A DNA stretch of 64,000 nt, from the NCBI GenBank assembly GCA_947561715.1, contig OX387204.1, positions 15,133,001 through 15,197,000 on the forward strand, given 5' to 3'. Below are positions 1 through 13,400 of this stretch, one piece after another. The notes beneath the pieces were generated by a model. The model was not told the DNA's origin. It worked only from the letters and a program-made list of their open reading frames with translations, and searched no databases. Each line of letters opens with the position of its first letter. Positions within the stretch are counted from its first letter, which is position 1. The stretch is from Ascidia mentula (taxonomy: Eukaryota; Chordata; Ascidiacea; Phlebobranchia; Ascidiidae). The translations under genes and the position numbers were made by a program.

Positions 1-3000
1 AAATATTTTTTTACGATGAAACAATTTTGCTGAAATTTCCACGCAATCAACAGAAGTATTGCGAAGAGCAATTTATGCTATATGTAAGCGATGGTGGTAT
101 TAAAAAAACTTATATTTATATCTGTATCTTGAATAATCCACAAGCTATTTTGGCGCACATACATAAATAACCATATAAACAAATGCATTGACGCGTCCAT
201 CTCATGCTGCGCCAAACCGCAAGCTAAAAACATGATGACCTGAGGATAACGAAATTCAAGCGCGTCTATTCTCAAAAATCACGCGAGATAAGTCGAAGTC
301 AGAGCAAAAGCAAAAATGATACTGATTGAAATTGTGGACTGACTGGGTTGCCCGGCGTGCGACAGGGGGAATTTAAGTTTACGACAGCGTTGTGAGTCAA
401 TACAAGGTCTGGCATCCTCAGGAGTCGTGTTCGGCTGAAAGGTTTTCTGTCTAGAACAATTTGCTGTGCTTGTTTGTTCAAGGTACAGTTGATTCAGTAC
501 ATTCAGTATACTTGGCATCTTTGTCTGCTGACATTTCTTGAAGGCACAAAGCAGCAGTGTGGTTTAGAATGTTGTGGTCACAGGAAGTTTCCGCGCTTTT
601 GCAGGAAAAATACACAATGGTTTAGCCTCGGGTACATTATCTGGCAAGGATTTTATTGATGTCACGTGTGGTCAAATAAGCCCAAGCACTTGTTACGTAA
701 CTTTATACTGCGGCGTTTTAAGTACTTGTCGTTTTAAGACTTCATTTCCTTACCACCGTTCCGATTGAGTATGTTTGCTCATATGCTAGTTAAGCAGTTT
801 CAGTAGGTTGTGGGTCAAATAACCTTTTCAGTCTGGTGTTACTCAGTCAGCAGGGCAGCAAAACGGATGTTTCGCATGACTGGTTGTGCGTTGAAGGTGG
901 AAACAAGTTCATTAACACCGACGTAATTTTCAACTTAGTTTGTTTCAATTCCCGTTTGCTTGACAAGGGAGATGAAATAACTACGGTTAAATATATTTGA
1001 TTACAGGGTGGCGAATCCATTGTTTTCACAGATAATGAGAAAAACGCAGAGCGCTGCCGCAAAAATTTGCTCGTTAAAATTGCCATGGGCGAAAACACGA
1101 AGGCGACGTACTTGTTTGTACCTAAGCGAGTGCGGACCCTGAGCTGCGCATGCTGAAAACTGCTTCATTGCAGGCAGATGCCAGACGTAGTTTCGCTTCG
1201 TCGTAACCAGCAGTGTAATGCACTTGATCATCTTTTCTTTAAAAATGCGGCTGTATTGCATTAACCCTGTTGTCAACAGCGTTTAACGTGAAGGACCAAA
1301 GATCGATCGGTTGAAAGGGTAGAGCTTTTGTATAGGAAATAATCGAGAGATTCATGGCACCAAATGTGCTTTATCAAACGAGTAGCAACGGTGTCTGACA
1401 GAAAGTTTGCAGATGTTTAGACTAAACGTTTTTATGTCCCATCAAAAATGGCCTGCTGTCATTAAAGTCTATGTAGTGTTTCTTTGATGCTTTGCAGTGT
1501 ACATAGAATTATGCAATGTTGTTTTTACTAAATAATTAGTTTCATTGTTAGAAAGAAATGACAATTTAGTGAACTGCAGGTCACATCCGTGCAGCTTTTG
1601 ACTGAGTATTGTCAGTTAACTATAACCAGGCACTGATTTTTCCACTTTGTGACACTTTGCAGTCAGCGTCGATCGCTTGGGTACCAAACGAGGTCCAAGC
1701 CACCGGAGGCGAACTCATGGCGTTTCCTTTATTGTTGAGCAAAAATTTGACGCCTAAAACCGCGTCGACGTCAATATTAAACAGTGGGCTTATTTGCCGA
1801 CGCCAAGTGTGAATAGATTGAATGTGTGCCAAGTATGCAGAAGCGTAGAGGCGTCGTCACATACAGTACAATATGCTGTGATCCACGCCTCACTTCTCGC
1901 AACAAAATTGCCTTCTTATTTTAATGAAGGTAATCGGCATATATGCCTTCAAGGCTTTTCCTTTATGAACTTGTTACGTTGTATTTACAAAGTTGCGCTG
2001 GTCACTGCAATGTGCTTTGCAAATTCAAAATGCCTTACTGGCGACTGTCTACAACAGTTACACCATCACCATGTAATATATGTTTCTAAAGACACCGAAC
2101 ACGGACCATTTTATTGGGGGACAACAATAATTGATTGCCAGGCGTGTTTATAATCTTGATCTAACCTTTAAACCCAACGAAATTCGGTTAAAGTCCGGAC
2201 AGTTCGTCCTCAAAAGTGTTGATCCGTATCAAAAATTGGGAAAAACCTGCTTCTGAACGTGAGGCATAGATAACACCGTATTACGGACAAAAGGCGTATT
2301 GATTCTTCTGTCTATCTTTGTGGCGCTTGGAATCATCGACTTTCTGGTTTGCCTGAGTGTAGTGACGGGTTACCGAGGACAACTTACAGCCACGAAGTAC
2401 TGGGTCGATAGCGGGCTCATTTGCTGGAGATTTAACACGTCCTCACTCAACCTTAAAACGACAGCCTCTTAGTTGCGCGTCTTCGGAACGCATTCGTATC
2501 AGCTGTGTTAATCTGCAGATGCGTAGGCCTAGGTATTGTATTTTTAAAACAGTTGGGAATTGGATCCCGAAGCGAGTAGGTCCCTGACGCAATCATAGCG
2601 ATCTTTGAATTACTTCGGCAAGTTATCAGAAATTCTGAGGCCGAAATAGTCTGAAGACATCGGGACCAAATAGAAAAGCAGGATGGAAAAGCTGTTGTCA
2701 AACACTAGAAATCAAATTATTAAACGTGCCGTATCAGTCTATATATGTGTACAAGCTAAATTCTCTTGATTAGCACTCTTTTGTAAAAGACTGACTTTTG
2801 TAATGTAAAAAGTACACTAGCTTTCGCGAGTTTTTTTTTTGTATCGCATTGTATTTATTTACACCTGACGAAACGAGAGAAAATCGCGAAAGCTAGTGTG
2901 CTTTTTACATTACAAAAGTCAGTCTTTTACAAAAGAGTGCTTATCAAGAGAATTTAGCTTGTACTAGAAATCAACTAATGGATTTTGTGAAACAGTAATA

Positions 3001-4468
3001 AGGAGTAAATATGTTATGTTTGCGCAGATTAATAGGGGTATATGGTAACGTGACTCAAAAAGTATTTGATGCTCATTCTTTTCCCATAAACCTGAATTGT
3101 ATGACTTGATCGTTGAGCCAGAAAACCTGCGCGAACAAAAGTACCGGACATGCAAGATCTAGGTAAGTTAACTCAGAGGCAAGGTATACATTAAAGATTA
3201 TAAATTTAAAGATAAGGTCCTGTCGTTGTTTTAAATGTCACTCACATGCACCCTTTAGGTGTGGAAAGCCATATATGTCGGACAAATATACTTTTCAATG
3301 GTGGCTTTCTTTTGCGTATTTGCACACGTGTTTCAAACAAAAGACTTCTCGTTACGCACGATTCTCACACGTCGTCGAAATTTTCGAAGCTGTGAACACG
3401 AAGTACCACGTCATACGAATATATAAAGTAGTAAATTACCAATAGGGCAATACGGAAGTGAATATGAATCAAAGTGAATAAAAACATTGCACATCATGAA
3501 ATGTTAAAGCAGTTTTGTGCGATTATTTTTTCAAAATTCGTTTGAAGTGGTTTTATAATTCTTGTATATAGAAGGGTAATACGTGTGTATACGTCACTAA
3601 TGCGAAATGTGGTATGTTTACATACGAGATCAACAACATCCGCTAATATCATCGCAATGTCACCCTGACAGTTGCAAAAATGGGGCTGCCGTCCTCAACA
3701 TAATATTTGTTGTGTGTCGGGGGCTTGGGTTAAAGGTGCCGCTAATTTACTTGCCATCGATCCATGCGTTAAGTCAACATTCGACGATCGATCGACTTAC
3801 AAGTGGTTGATGGTGTGTCGTAATTACTGTCGACCATTCCGGGGCAACGTTAAAGTGCAAAATGTGATTACGCGGCCACGATAAAGTAGGTGTTTGGTAG
3901 GTGCTCCGAAATCTTACGAACATTCACCCCGGCTCATCACAGCACGTACTTTACCTTATAAGTTGAAAGAAAGCCATTAATGGTGAAATGTTTTGAAAGT
4001 TGAAATGTAATTACCCGATAAAAGGTTTTGCTAACGCATTTATTTTTTATGTGCTGCACTTATGCCCTCAAGACCTCAGATATTTTTCCTTGAGTTACAA
4101 CCGCAGCTGTCACAATATTTAAATTTGGGAAACCATGGGGGCACCGTCCGTTCGGCATCGTACAGCCTTCGGATCTTCGCGCTTTTATGCCCACGTTTAC
4201 AAGGGCGCAAAATAAAATATTCATTACTTAAAGCTCACCAGTTGCTTGCCCTATAACACCTCGCTTCATGAAATGATGAGGTAATTACCAACCTTAACGA
4301 ACGTAATAAAAGCTAAATATGCGCTTTTAGGCCACAGATAAATAGTTATGGATCCTATAAGCTGTTCATAACGTTATCGTTCGTGAATGCTTTAAAGGTA
4401 TGTACCTTGTGACTGTAAATTAATGTTCACATTTTTGTTGTTGATTATCGATTCACAAATATCTACAG
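1..4468. other. No recognisable gene (flank or upstream intron)
   Basis: Apart from the inverted-repeat element at 2750-2963 I see no exon I can name. The visible synaptotagmin-7 exons start at 4469 with two bases of a split codon, so its initiator exon must lie in this stretch or beyond the left edge. I could not find a convincing short exon with an ATG that ends with one base of a codon. Confidence 0.5.
2750..2963. repeat. Foldback (inverted-repeat) element, copy 1
   Basis: Two 80-bp arms, 2750-2829 and 2884-2963, are near-perfect reverse complements separated by a 54-bp loop. The loop holds the string CTGACGA at 2865-2871 and GAAA follows at 2888-2891, where the right arm has begun. The motif actagaaatcaa occurs just left of the element (2704-2715) and directly after its right end, which may mark a duplicated target. 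A related copy lies at 26843-26978. It looks like a MITE-type or foldback element; no coding capacity is visible. Confidence 0.8.
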
Positions 4469-7400
4469 GCCTTACGGGATCATCGGTTGTTGCGATTGTC
4501 GTCACTGCATCTACTCTCTGTTTCTTCATCGTCTCAACCTGTATCTATTGCTTTCGATCATCCGACGAATATGTAAGTGTTTTATCTTGCTCATTAAGGT
4601 AAGGAATTAGTGGTTGGGGTCTACGATGATATCAGGTTGTTGGGGTCTACAACGATATGAATTATGTTCCGGCGTCAACTTGTGGATTTAAATGTGATGA
4701 TCGTAATGACTTATTTTGCCATATTGTTAGAAATATGTGTTATATGCATTATTGGTGCAATCTACAATCGCACAACGTAAGATTATTTTGTCCCAAGCAA
4801 TCCTACGGTTTGTATTACATCAGCCTATCCTACAAAAGGATGTTTTCTAATCTGCAACAGTTGGTTTACTTGCATTTAGAAGAAAGCAGGCGTCTATTGT
4901 ATTCGTGGGTTTATGGCTCTAAACAAACGAAAACTTTTTGCCAATGGACAGTTCCTCTTCGCATGCAGTGCCTGGCAACGACAACAGCACTTTATAATTA
5001 AGTCTACTTTTCAACAAAGTTGTTATGGAGGCGTAACGTGTCTTTATTAGATTCGCAAACACCAATAGTCGTTCCAGATTTAATGAGTTTGGATCAACGC
5101 GGCTACAGACGTGGGCGTAACGACGATCACCAAAGCGCAAATATTTGAGTTTAATGAACGGAGTTTACAAGACTTCGTGTATCGGTTGAGCCGTGTATGT
5201 GCTCTGGGGTTAAACTTCAATCGAAAGAATGCGGTGGCGGAATCAACGTTTTCTATTCCGTGGCAAACCACGATTGGCTGTTTTAGGTCCAACTCCAGAT
5301 GTCGTTTCAGTTTGCTCGACCTAAGGGTACCTAAATATCACTGGGATTACTTCTGTTGTATCATTAGCTCGTTTAATATCAATCTTCGGTGCGAATATCG
5401 ACCCTTTGCAGGGCACCTACATCAAAACAGAAGGGCACTTTTTTGGGTCGCCGTAAAACTGTCGACCGCGGCATCAGTTGAGCGAAGACAATTCTAATCT
5501 ATAATTCACGAAGAGCTCTTACAAGCTTCATCTGCAATTACACCTGGGAATGTTACGTGATTCACGAAGAACGGTTCGATTTTTACCCAATGCCGGGTTG
5601 ACGCAACCGCATTTTGGCGTTTATTTCAAGATTTCGCGGTTCCCTCGCTGCAGATTTCATGAGACGGGTTGACTTTTCAAACCAACGACTGACGTTAGTA
5701 TCCCCGCACGGGGTTGTCAGTTCATCTTTCCTCATGCGGCTTTGCCTTTGTGCGCGGTTGTTGCTCACTTGTGCGACATTTTCGATGACGTACAACTATA
5801 AAATGTGTATCGTGTTTAGACAAGTTGTTTCGTCCTTTTACGTGTATCGTATTTAAATGGGAATGTCACATGATAGCATGTAATCATAGTGGCTACTGCT
5901 GTGTTTACATGAAAATTTTTTTATAGGTCCCCTATGTTATTGAATCAAATACTTTTGGGTTTGTTTTGACTTGGTGTGCATTAAGCATACGTTTTTACCG
6001 TGCTATTTTCCATGAACTTTCTTGGAAGCAATTTATTCATAAGTTGTAGCCCATGATCAATACCCATCATAACCTATAGCTAGTTATAAAGCAGCACACA
6101 ATACAAGAACCCGTTGTGCGACTACAGCTCCTAAAATCCCCAGCGCCTGATAATCTTCCATCATGTTCTACGATTTTCGGATCACTAGGTGGATTACTTA
6201 ATCTCTGCATGGATGCATAAAGTATACAACAAAGTGGCTTTCGGACAAAGATCATCCCAATGATTATCTGATATGGCAAAACGTGTTTCAACGTTCACAC
6301 CGTGATGTCATTCGACGAAAAGCATATGTGGTTACGCCATTTGCACTGCTGGGTGGGACGCACTTGGTCAACTTTCCTACTATTTACACGTCCCGAGTTG
6401 GCACTTAATCGTTGTTTGATCGAAGAAGTTTACCACCACGTCAAGTTTCGTTGGGTTATTTATAGTTGACTTTGTAACGTTAATCCCCATGTGAGAGTTT
6501 ATATGTTATACGCCGAACCGGCGAGTATCCACCTCGCTGGACTTGTTTACCAACTGCAAATCTGCAATTGCGTTCACAGAACGGCCGCAACTGACGGCAG
6601 TTTCTTGTGTCTGACCGCATCTAGACAGGAACATTCTATAGCCCAGTCTGAACTTTTCGTCCCCGACCTTGCATTTCGTTACTCTGGTTTTATTTCAAGT
6701 GCTCGCTCACTTTGGTGTCGGGTTTGCATGGGAAACGAAAATTTACGCTCGCCGAAATACGTAGAGCCACCTTTGCACGCTAAGGAGGGAACCGGACAAG
6801 TTCAAACGTGCTTCCAGTTTCCACTTCTGGCAGAACTTTTCTTCCTCTGTATAAGGAATGACGTGACGTGACTGACGCATGTTCGTGTAAAGGGAGTCTA
6901 ATTATGACGCAAATGTGGTAAGGTCTGAATTCGGACCCGAGTCTAACCCGATTTTGTAACCCAAACCGACCGGAAAAAACGGCTAAACTTATATACCTCT
7001 GTTCTATGCGTCAATTCGTGTCAAAACAGATCGAATTCGGTTTCTACCACTCTGCCATTTTCGGTTTCTGGGTGTCCTATGAAATGAAGACAGCATGTGG
7101 ATGATTCTGAAATTGGCACTACATCATCAATGACCAGACTAACAAGGACTGTCACAATTCCGACACCATGTAGCAAGAAATATTTTACTATTATATTAAT
7201 GTGCGTTGTAGCGTATGTTGGTCCCATTACAACTAAATAGATAGTCATTAAAACCGAATTGTTTTTATTCAAATGGCACGCGCGATTTAGAAAGTGACGG
7301 ACGTGAAAAATCCACAGGGTTAGTTTTAAACTTGCGGCAAACCTTCATTCAAAACAACCCCTGTGTTGTGGAGAACGCGGAGGCAAAATCAGTGACCCGT

Positions 7401-10400
7401 CACTGGATAACCGACGGGAAATTCCGACCGTTTTTAGAAACGTCGGCCTTTCGGTATTCGTGGGGAATTTACGTGAACTGGGTAAAGTGTAGCCCTGGGT
7501 CAAGAATGTCTTAGTTCGAAAATATATCCAAACACATGAGAAATGCCTTGAGGGAACCGTTTGCGCAAATATAACAAACAGTGGTTCCTAACTACACGAT
7601 ATTGTGCAGGCGTCGCCGAACTGTAGTCGCAGGTCCATAATTTTGTTTATATCTATTGTGATACTGAAATTAGGAGTCATTGTTTTAAAATGCTCCGAAC
7701 AAGGCGACCATTTTTGTAAAAGTGATCTTGTTTTGAATGGGTTATATCCGCCTCTTGATCGCGAATGCTTACCTATATATGGTCCTTTATGAAAAACGTT
7801 TGGCGGCCTTAGATGTGGCAAAAACGGAAAAACTGCGTCTCGCGAAAAGCATGCGGTTCAAATGTTTTTTGGGATCTACAGCTCAATAGCAATGTACTTT
7901 TAACTGAAATTAATAGCTTTGATTCGCTGTTCGATAAACAACACTTAGAACAAATCTGTCTCACAAATTTGGTATATCGTAAGTGCGGTGAATCTTTTGT
8001 TAAGTTTGGGAACAAAACTTCCGGCCAATTAACTATGCTCACAATAGTTAGAATTCGACAAAACAATTATATTTAAATGCGTCATGCTAACAACATAACG
8101 AAATTCGGGTTCCATGACTTTCACGAAGTGTTTTGAAGCACGACGGTCGTTTAAGATGTTGGTACACACTTCGAGGACGCGCTCCCCTGATGTGTCATAA
8201 CGGGCTTTATGACGTGGGGTCAAATATTTGTCACAAGGGCGGATATTGTTGTGAAGTTGTTTTCCGCTGCATTTAAGACCCCCATAAAAAAGTCGGAAAA
8301 GTACCCGGGCGTTTCTGTAGGGGTTCGTATTGGTATGAGGTTCTAGAAACCCCCAAGTTTCAGGGGGTTGGGTTTTATTCATCTTAGATAAGCGTGTTTG
8401 GGCCGAACAGGAATTAATGAAGAACGACTTATGTACTTTTTACGATCTTGGTGGAAATGTTAGTGATATCAAGAATGTCTTTTTGTAACGTTCGCTAACA
8501 TAACGTTTTTACAACTGACTTAACCTGTTTTTAGTGTACCACATAGAGGGTGAAAGTTTATGCCTAACCATAACGACGAGAACTAAAGGCATTTCATTAA
8601 GTCCGCCGCGTGTTTTGCACGATCTCACGTTTCGTCACACGCTTCATCGACTCTCAATGTTAAACTGGGCGTTTCCTGAAAAAGAGTATTTGCACAAAAA
8701 ACTTGCGTGCAGTTTTCTGTCACGCACTATAGTCTCCAGCTAACTTTTTTAAGGGTTCGAATGCTCAAACGGTTGCAGCAAAAGGAAATGTTGTGCGAAA
8801 GCGAATACCGCGAAATACGTTTTATTATCAAAATAAATTAATGTGACCTTGTGGATCGTGTTGCCAAAATAGTTCAGGTCAGGTTTTCAATGCTACGTTG
8901 AGGATTGTTGGGATAAATCGGTTTTATATTGTAGGAGGATTCGGTTTTGTATTGTGGATAGGATTCGGTTTGTATTGTGGAGAGGATTCGGTTTGTATTG
9001 TGCGAGGGTTCGGTTTGTATTTTGGGAGGATTCGGTTTGTATTATGAGAGGATTCGGTTTGTGTATTGTTGTTGCAAATGCGCATACAGAGGAATTCTCT
9101 TGAAATCCTATACTTTTATTCAATCGAAATGCCGAAATTTCGCCCTTTAACTTTATTGTTTTATCTTTAGAAAGCCCGGGGACAGTACGTCCTGAGGGTC
9201 TTTAAGGGGCGACTTTTTCTTTGGATATCGCGATCTGTTGATATTTTCCCGTCTAAATTCAAATTTGTCCCAAACTTTTGAGTGTTTGTCCGGCCAAAAA
9301 TATGTTTTTACCCCACGGGGTTTCGAAATCCGGGATATCCTATCCACGAACCGGAACAGGTTTTCTTTTTGGTATAAAGATTAAGCGTTTGGACTGAAAT
9401 TGTCAATCGCCATGAATTGTTTTTGTTCCGTCAGTTTTAGTTTGGTCCCGTTCTCCCTTGTGGTCATACTTATTGCGATGTACCAACCACGAGATGTCGC
9501 TACGCATTTGTTAGGAGCAGGCAGCTGCTTGACCCGTATACCAAGCAAAAACCTGATCGGGATTCGTGCCCAGGAAATCCTGGGTTCAAACCCAGGTGTG
9601 GTAAAAAAAAACTACTTGCAACAACGGTCAAGGCGCCTGGCCCAAGTTTCAAGAAGACTAAATCGTGATTCATAACCAAGAATTTATATTTAAAGTTGAA
9701 TATCAAAAACAAGACAGCTTACTTGTATTGGCGAGCATTCGGTAATATTGGTTAAGGCGTCAATTTAAATGGAGCGATCATCTGCGATCATCTGAAGGGC
9801 TTAACTGCTCAAAAGCGGTCATTGTGTGTCTAAGTTTAGCACAGAATGGAACTTCGACCACAACAGGGGCTGCAAGATACCCCATCGTGCGCGCAGCGGT
9901 GTTAAGATCGTAAATAATTGTGCTCCTGTCAGTCGGCTATTGATCGCGGTTTTACACAACCACTCGTTTGTTGGTGCAAAGGAAGGGGGGTCAGACTCGC
10001 TTGAAGGTCAGAAAGAAGAAGAAGAAAGGGCTTTTATGCGGTGTAAGAGGCAACGCGGCGACCTTTGAGTCGTTAGGATGTTTATATCGAGCTTGGGTAA
10101 TCAGATTGTGATGTTTTTCTCAAACCCTGGATTACGTGAAACCAATCAAAGACGTGATAAACAAGGTTGCCTGTAAGCTGACTGCTCCTGCTGGTCCTTT
10201 TTTCACAGGCATTGAAACTCCCGACTGCTTAAATTTTCCAGACTAACGCATCTTAAAGTGTTTAGCATTGAGAACAGCGCAAGAGTAAAACGTTGCAGTG
10301 TGAGGTCGAGTTGTATGCATTAAACGAGCATAACTTATCGCTAATGTTTAAGTCAGTGAGATCTGTGGTATTGGGAATGGCAACAAAATGTCATTTGCGT

Positions 10401-13400
10401 TTGGGTATTGCGGTATGTTGTGTTTGAGGTATCGTAACATCTCTGATATATGTTTCAGTTTTTTACGTTCGGCCAATTAATGATTGACAATTCCTAGCGA
10501 CAAGCGACAGACGGAGCAACCTGAATTCCGTCAAATCAAATGTCACGGATTCGTTTTTCCATTAATCCGGGAAACGTTTTTTGTCTCAAAAACACGCCCA
10601 CGTCTTACCAGAAACTAATTCAGGCTTCTGTTTTGATGTATTGCGCTTGCGTTTGGCTGTTGACTGTGACGTTATAAGGGTTTGACTGACAAGCTCAGAG
10701 CCCAAATGAGTTGAATTGCCCTTCAGGTCGAACCATTTCATTGACCTGCCTGGCCCCACGAACAATTAAGTAAGTTAGTTAGCGGCGTGGATGTTTATTG
10801 CGCACTACTGTGTAAGGCTGCTTGGCAAGAGGAAATTGATGGACCGTTGAATCACTTGCCGTTCTTTGCAGAATGATCGTTTGCTTTAATAATTATTACT
10901 GAATATCTGACTTTGCTGAAGTTGTTAAGATGTCGACGAATTTCATCTGGCAACTTTCGAGGACATTTGGTGTCGCTGAGGTACAACCTTATACATTTAT
11001 ATGTGCTATACAAATGTGTACAATATTAAAGGTCTGCAGTTTTGACCATTTGGAAGTGCTTTATGTACAAACTATGCTGTTGCTACGTGATATGTTAAAA
11101 ACCGTTTACAGAACTTGTACGCAACGTTGGCGTGGTTTGTAGTTTCCCCTGATAAGTTAACTTCCGTGATATTCTTTCATCCATTGAACCTAATAAGCTA
11201 CAAAGTATTTAATGTACTAATGCGCTAGCACTACACTACGATACTCACGCGATCGTCAAAGAATTAAGACCCTGAAAATCCTATTATTTGGAAATACTCA
11301 CAATGTAAACATAATAAAGGTCGAAACAGTGAACACGCTTGTTTCGCAACTGCATCAGGTCCTTACGTGCAAAACAGTTTTAGAAAGTTATTACTAACAA
11401 CTTACTACTTTAAATAGGAATGTCAAACATAAGATGTTGAACACAGTTGTGTTTGAACGTCTGCTATGTCATCTTGGCTTAGTCTTTTCTATTCAAAGTA
11501 TACCAGGTACGCTGACAAAGTTTCAATTGCCAGCACTATCTCAATAACATGCGGTAACCCCCTCAGGACCACGCCATATAGTTGCCAGGAATATAGTAAA
11601 TAACATCGATCTCCTACCATACTCCGGCGTGCTTGCACTTGTGGTGATAATAAACCAATCTTCATGCGATATTTTCATCAACAGAACATTTTCGTCACTC
11701 CCAGCCATGACGTCACGGCTTTGTACACAGACCCATGACACATTTTTTGTTTTACGTAAACGTCCGACACTAAATAACGATTTTCTTATTTCAAGTACTT
11801 TCCAATTTTCGAAAGTAAGACAAGAGTTATGGTATCGAATTTGATGTGTAGGTGTGTTTTTGTCTATGCCGTATCGCTTTGTCCATAAATTCATCAGAAC
11901 TTCAACGTTTGTGAAGTATTATTCGCCAACGGATGAAGTGTTGTGGTTACGCCTCAGTGCATTCCGCAAGGCAGCGATGACGTGCTTGCAATCCACGGCC
12001 ACATGATTGTGAATAGGGCGCAACCTTACCTGCATGTTTAACTGCGTATTCGTTACTAAAGTACGCTACGTTAAGTACAATTGCCTGTCCTATAACTGCG
12101 TTTGCGCCAGCTTGACTATTCATTCCATTATTTGCAATTATTCGACGAACAAATGGAAACACAACATGTGGGTATACCAATCCTACTCAGGAACATATTA
12201 GTGGATCAAAGCCATCATAAAGTTTTCAACCTTTTCAACCAATAACCACCTTTTCTGCATTAGGACGACGAAACAGAAAAAGCGGATGAGCAAAGCGCGA
12301 TCAAATCGCCTGTAAGCAGGGAAACCACCGAACGCAGGAGCGGAGCGATGCTTTGGCGAAAGTTAAGCACGTGGTTTACTGGAAACCCTGGTCCTTTGGG
12401 TGCAAACTCGCAAACAGATTCCGTACCGGGCGCAAGAAAAAACTCGCTGTAAGCATTTCATGGTCTTATACGTTTGCATTGTAAAAAGCCCCTACCTAAG
12501 CACTAAACAATCGTGGCCGGCAGAGCTATTCAATTAACACGCTTGCCATTATCGCCATTACTACGTAACCAGGATCACCTTACCGCGATGACCTGATGTA
12601 ACCCCACGTTCCATCCAACAGATACGACAAACCACCAATGGGGACGATGAGCATAAGAAAAGTGCAACCTCCCCAACGACAAATGTCACTAACGGCCGGT
12701 TCATCGGACGGTACGACGAGCTTCAACACTGCTAGAGGCCGATTCACGTCATCCGCTTATATTCCAGAGGGTTTTAAGTTGCCCTTCGAGCTATCGTTCG
12801 ACGTAAGTAAAAGACTGCTTTGCGAACGATAATTCGTCGTTTTGGTTGTTTTAAGAAATTCGTGCAAGTTTGAAGTTTAAGTTACTGTCAGAGTTTTATT
12901 GCCCCATTTGAAATGACTGCATAAATAAAGAATCAATATTCAAAAGCAATCAATACAGCCAACATAACCGATGGAAGATGTTTTAATTGTTGCTGCAATT
13001 AATGCGATGTTTCTGAGATAAATCAGTCTCAGAATGTTTGTGCTTTTGCGCGGAAGAAGTCAAATTTGCAGCATAGTTATAAGAGCTGCGATTTCCGCTT
13101 GTTGCAATTCCGTCATTTTCCCATCATCGCAGTACTCCTAGGGCGAGAAATTGAATCTTTACTAATGTGACAGAATGTCGCCTTAAACGACGTATTATAA
13201 GTTCGAATCTTACAGCTTCGAACTCCGAACAGCTTGGCTGTCCTGCATTCAACAGCATGCGCTTTTTGTAAAATCTAAATATATGATGAAAACGTGGAGA
13301 TAAAAGGTTCATTTTCGAGTCAAATTTAAGGGTAAAATACGGTAAAGTACGACAGAATTGCATGTAAACTCTATTCGTGTGTCCATATTCAAAGCGTTAA

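Noticed and set aside
5111-5497. 128-codon open frame in the first visible synaptotagmin-7 intron
   Set aside because: It is rich in R, S, F and C without domain features or convincing splice sites; probably chance.
9579-9596. cctgggttcaaacccagg resembling a tRNA T arm
   Set aside because: The loop has six rather than seven bases and no A box or acceptor stem is present at tRNA spacing; it is a plain palindrome or a SINE remnant.
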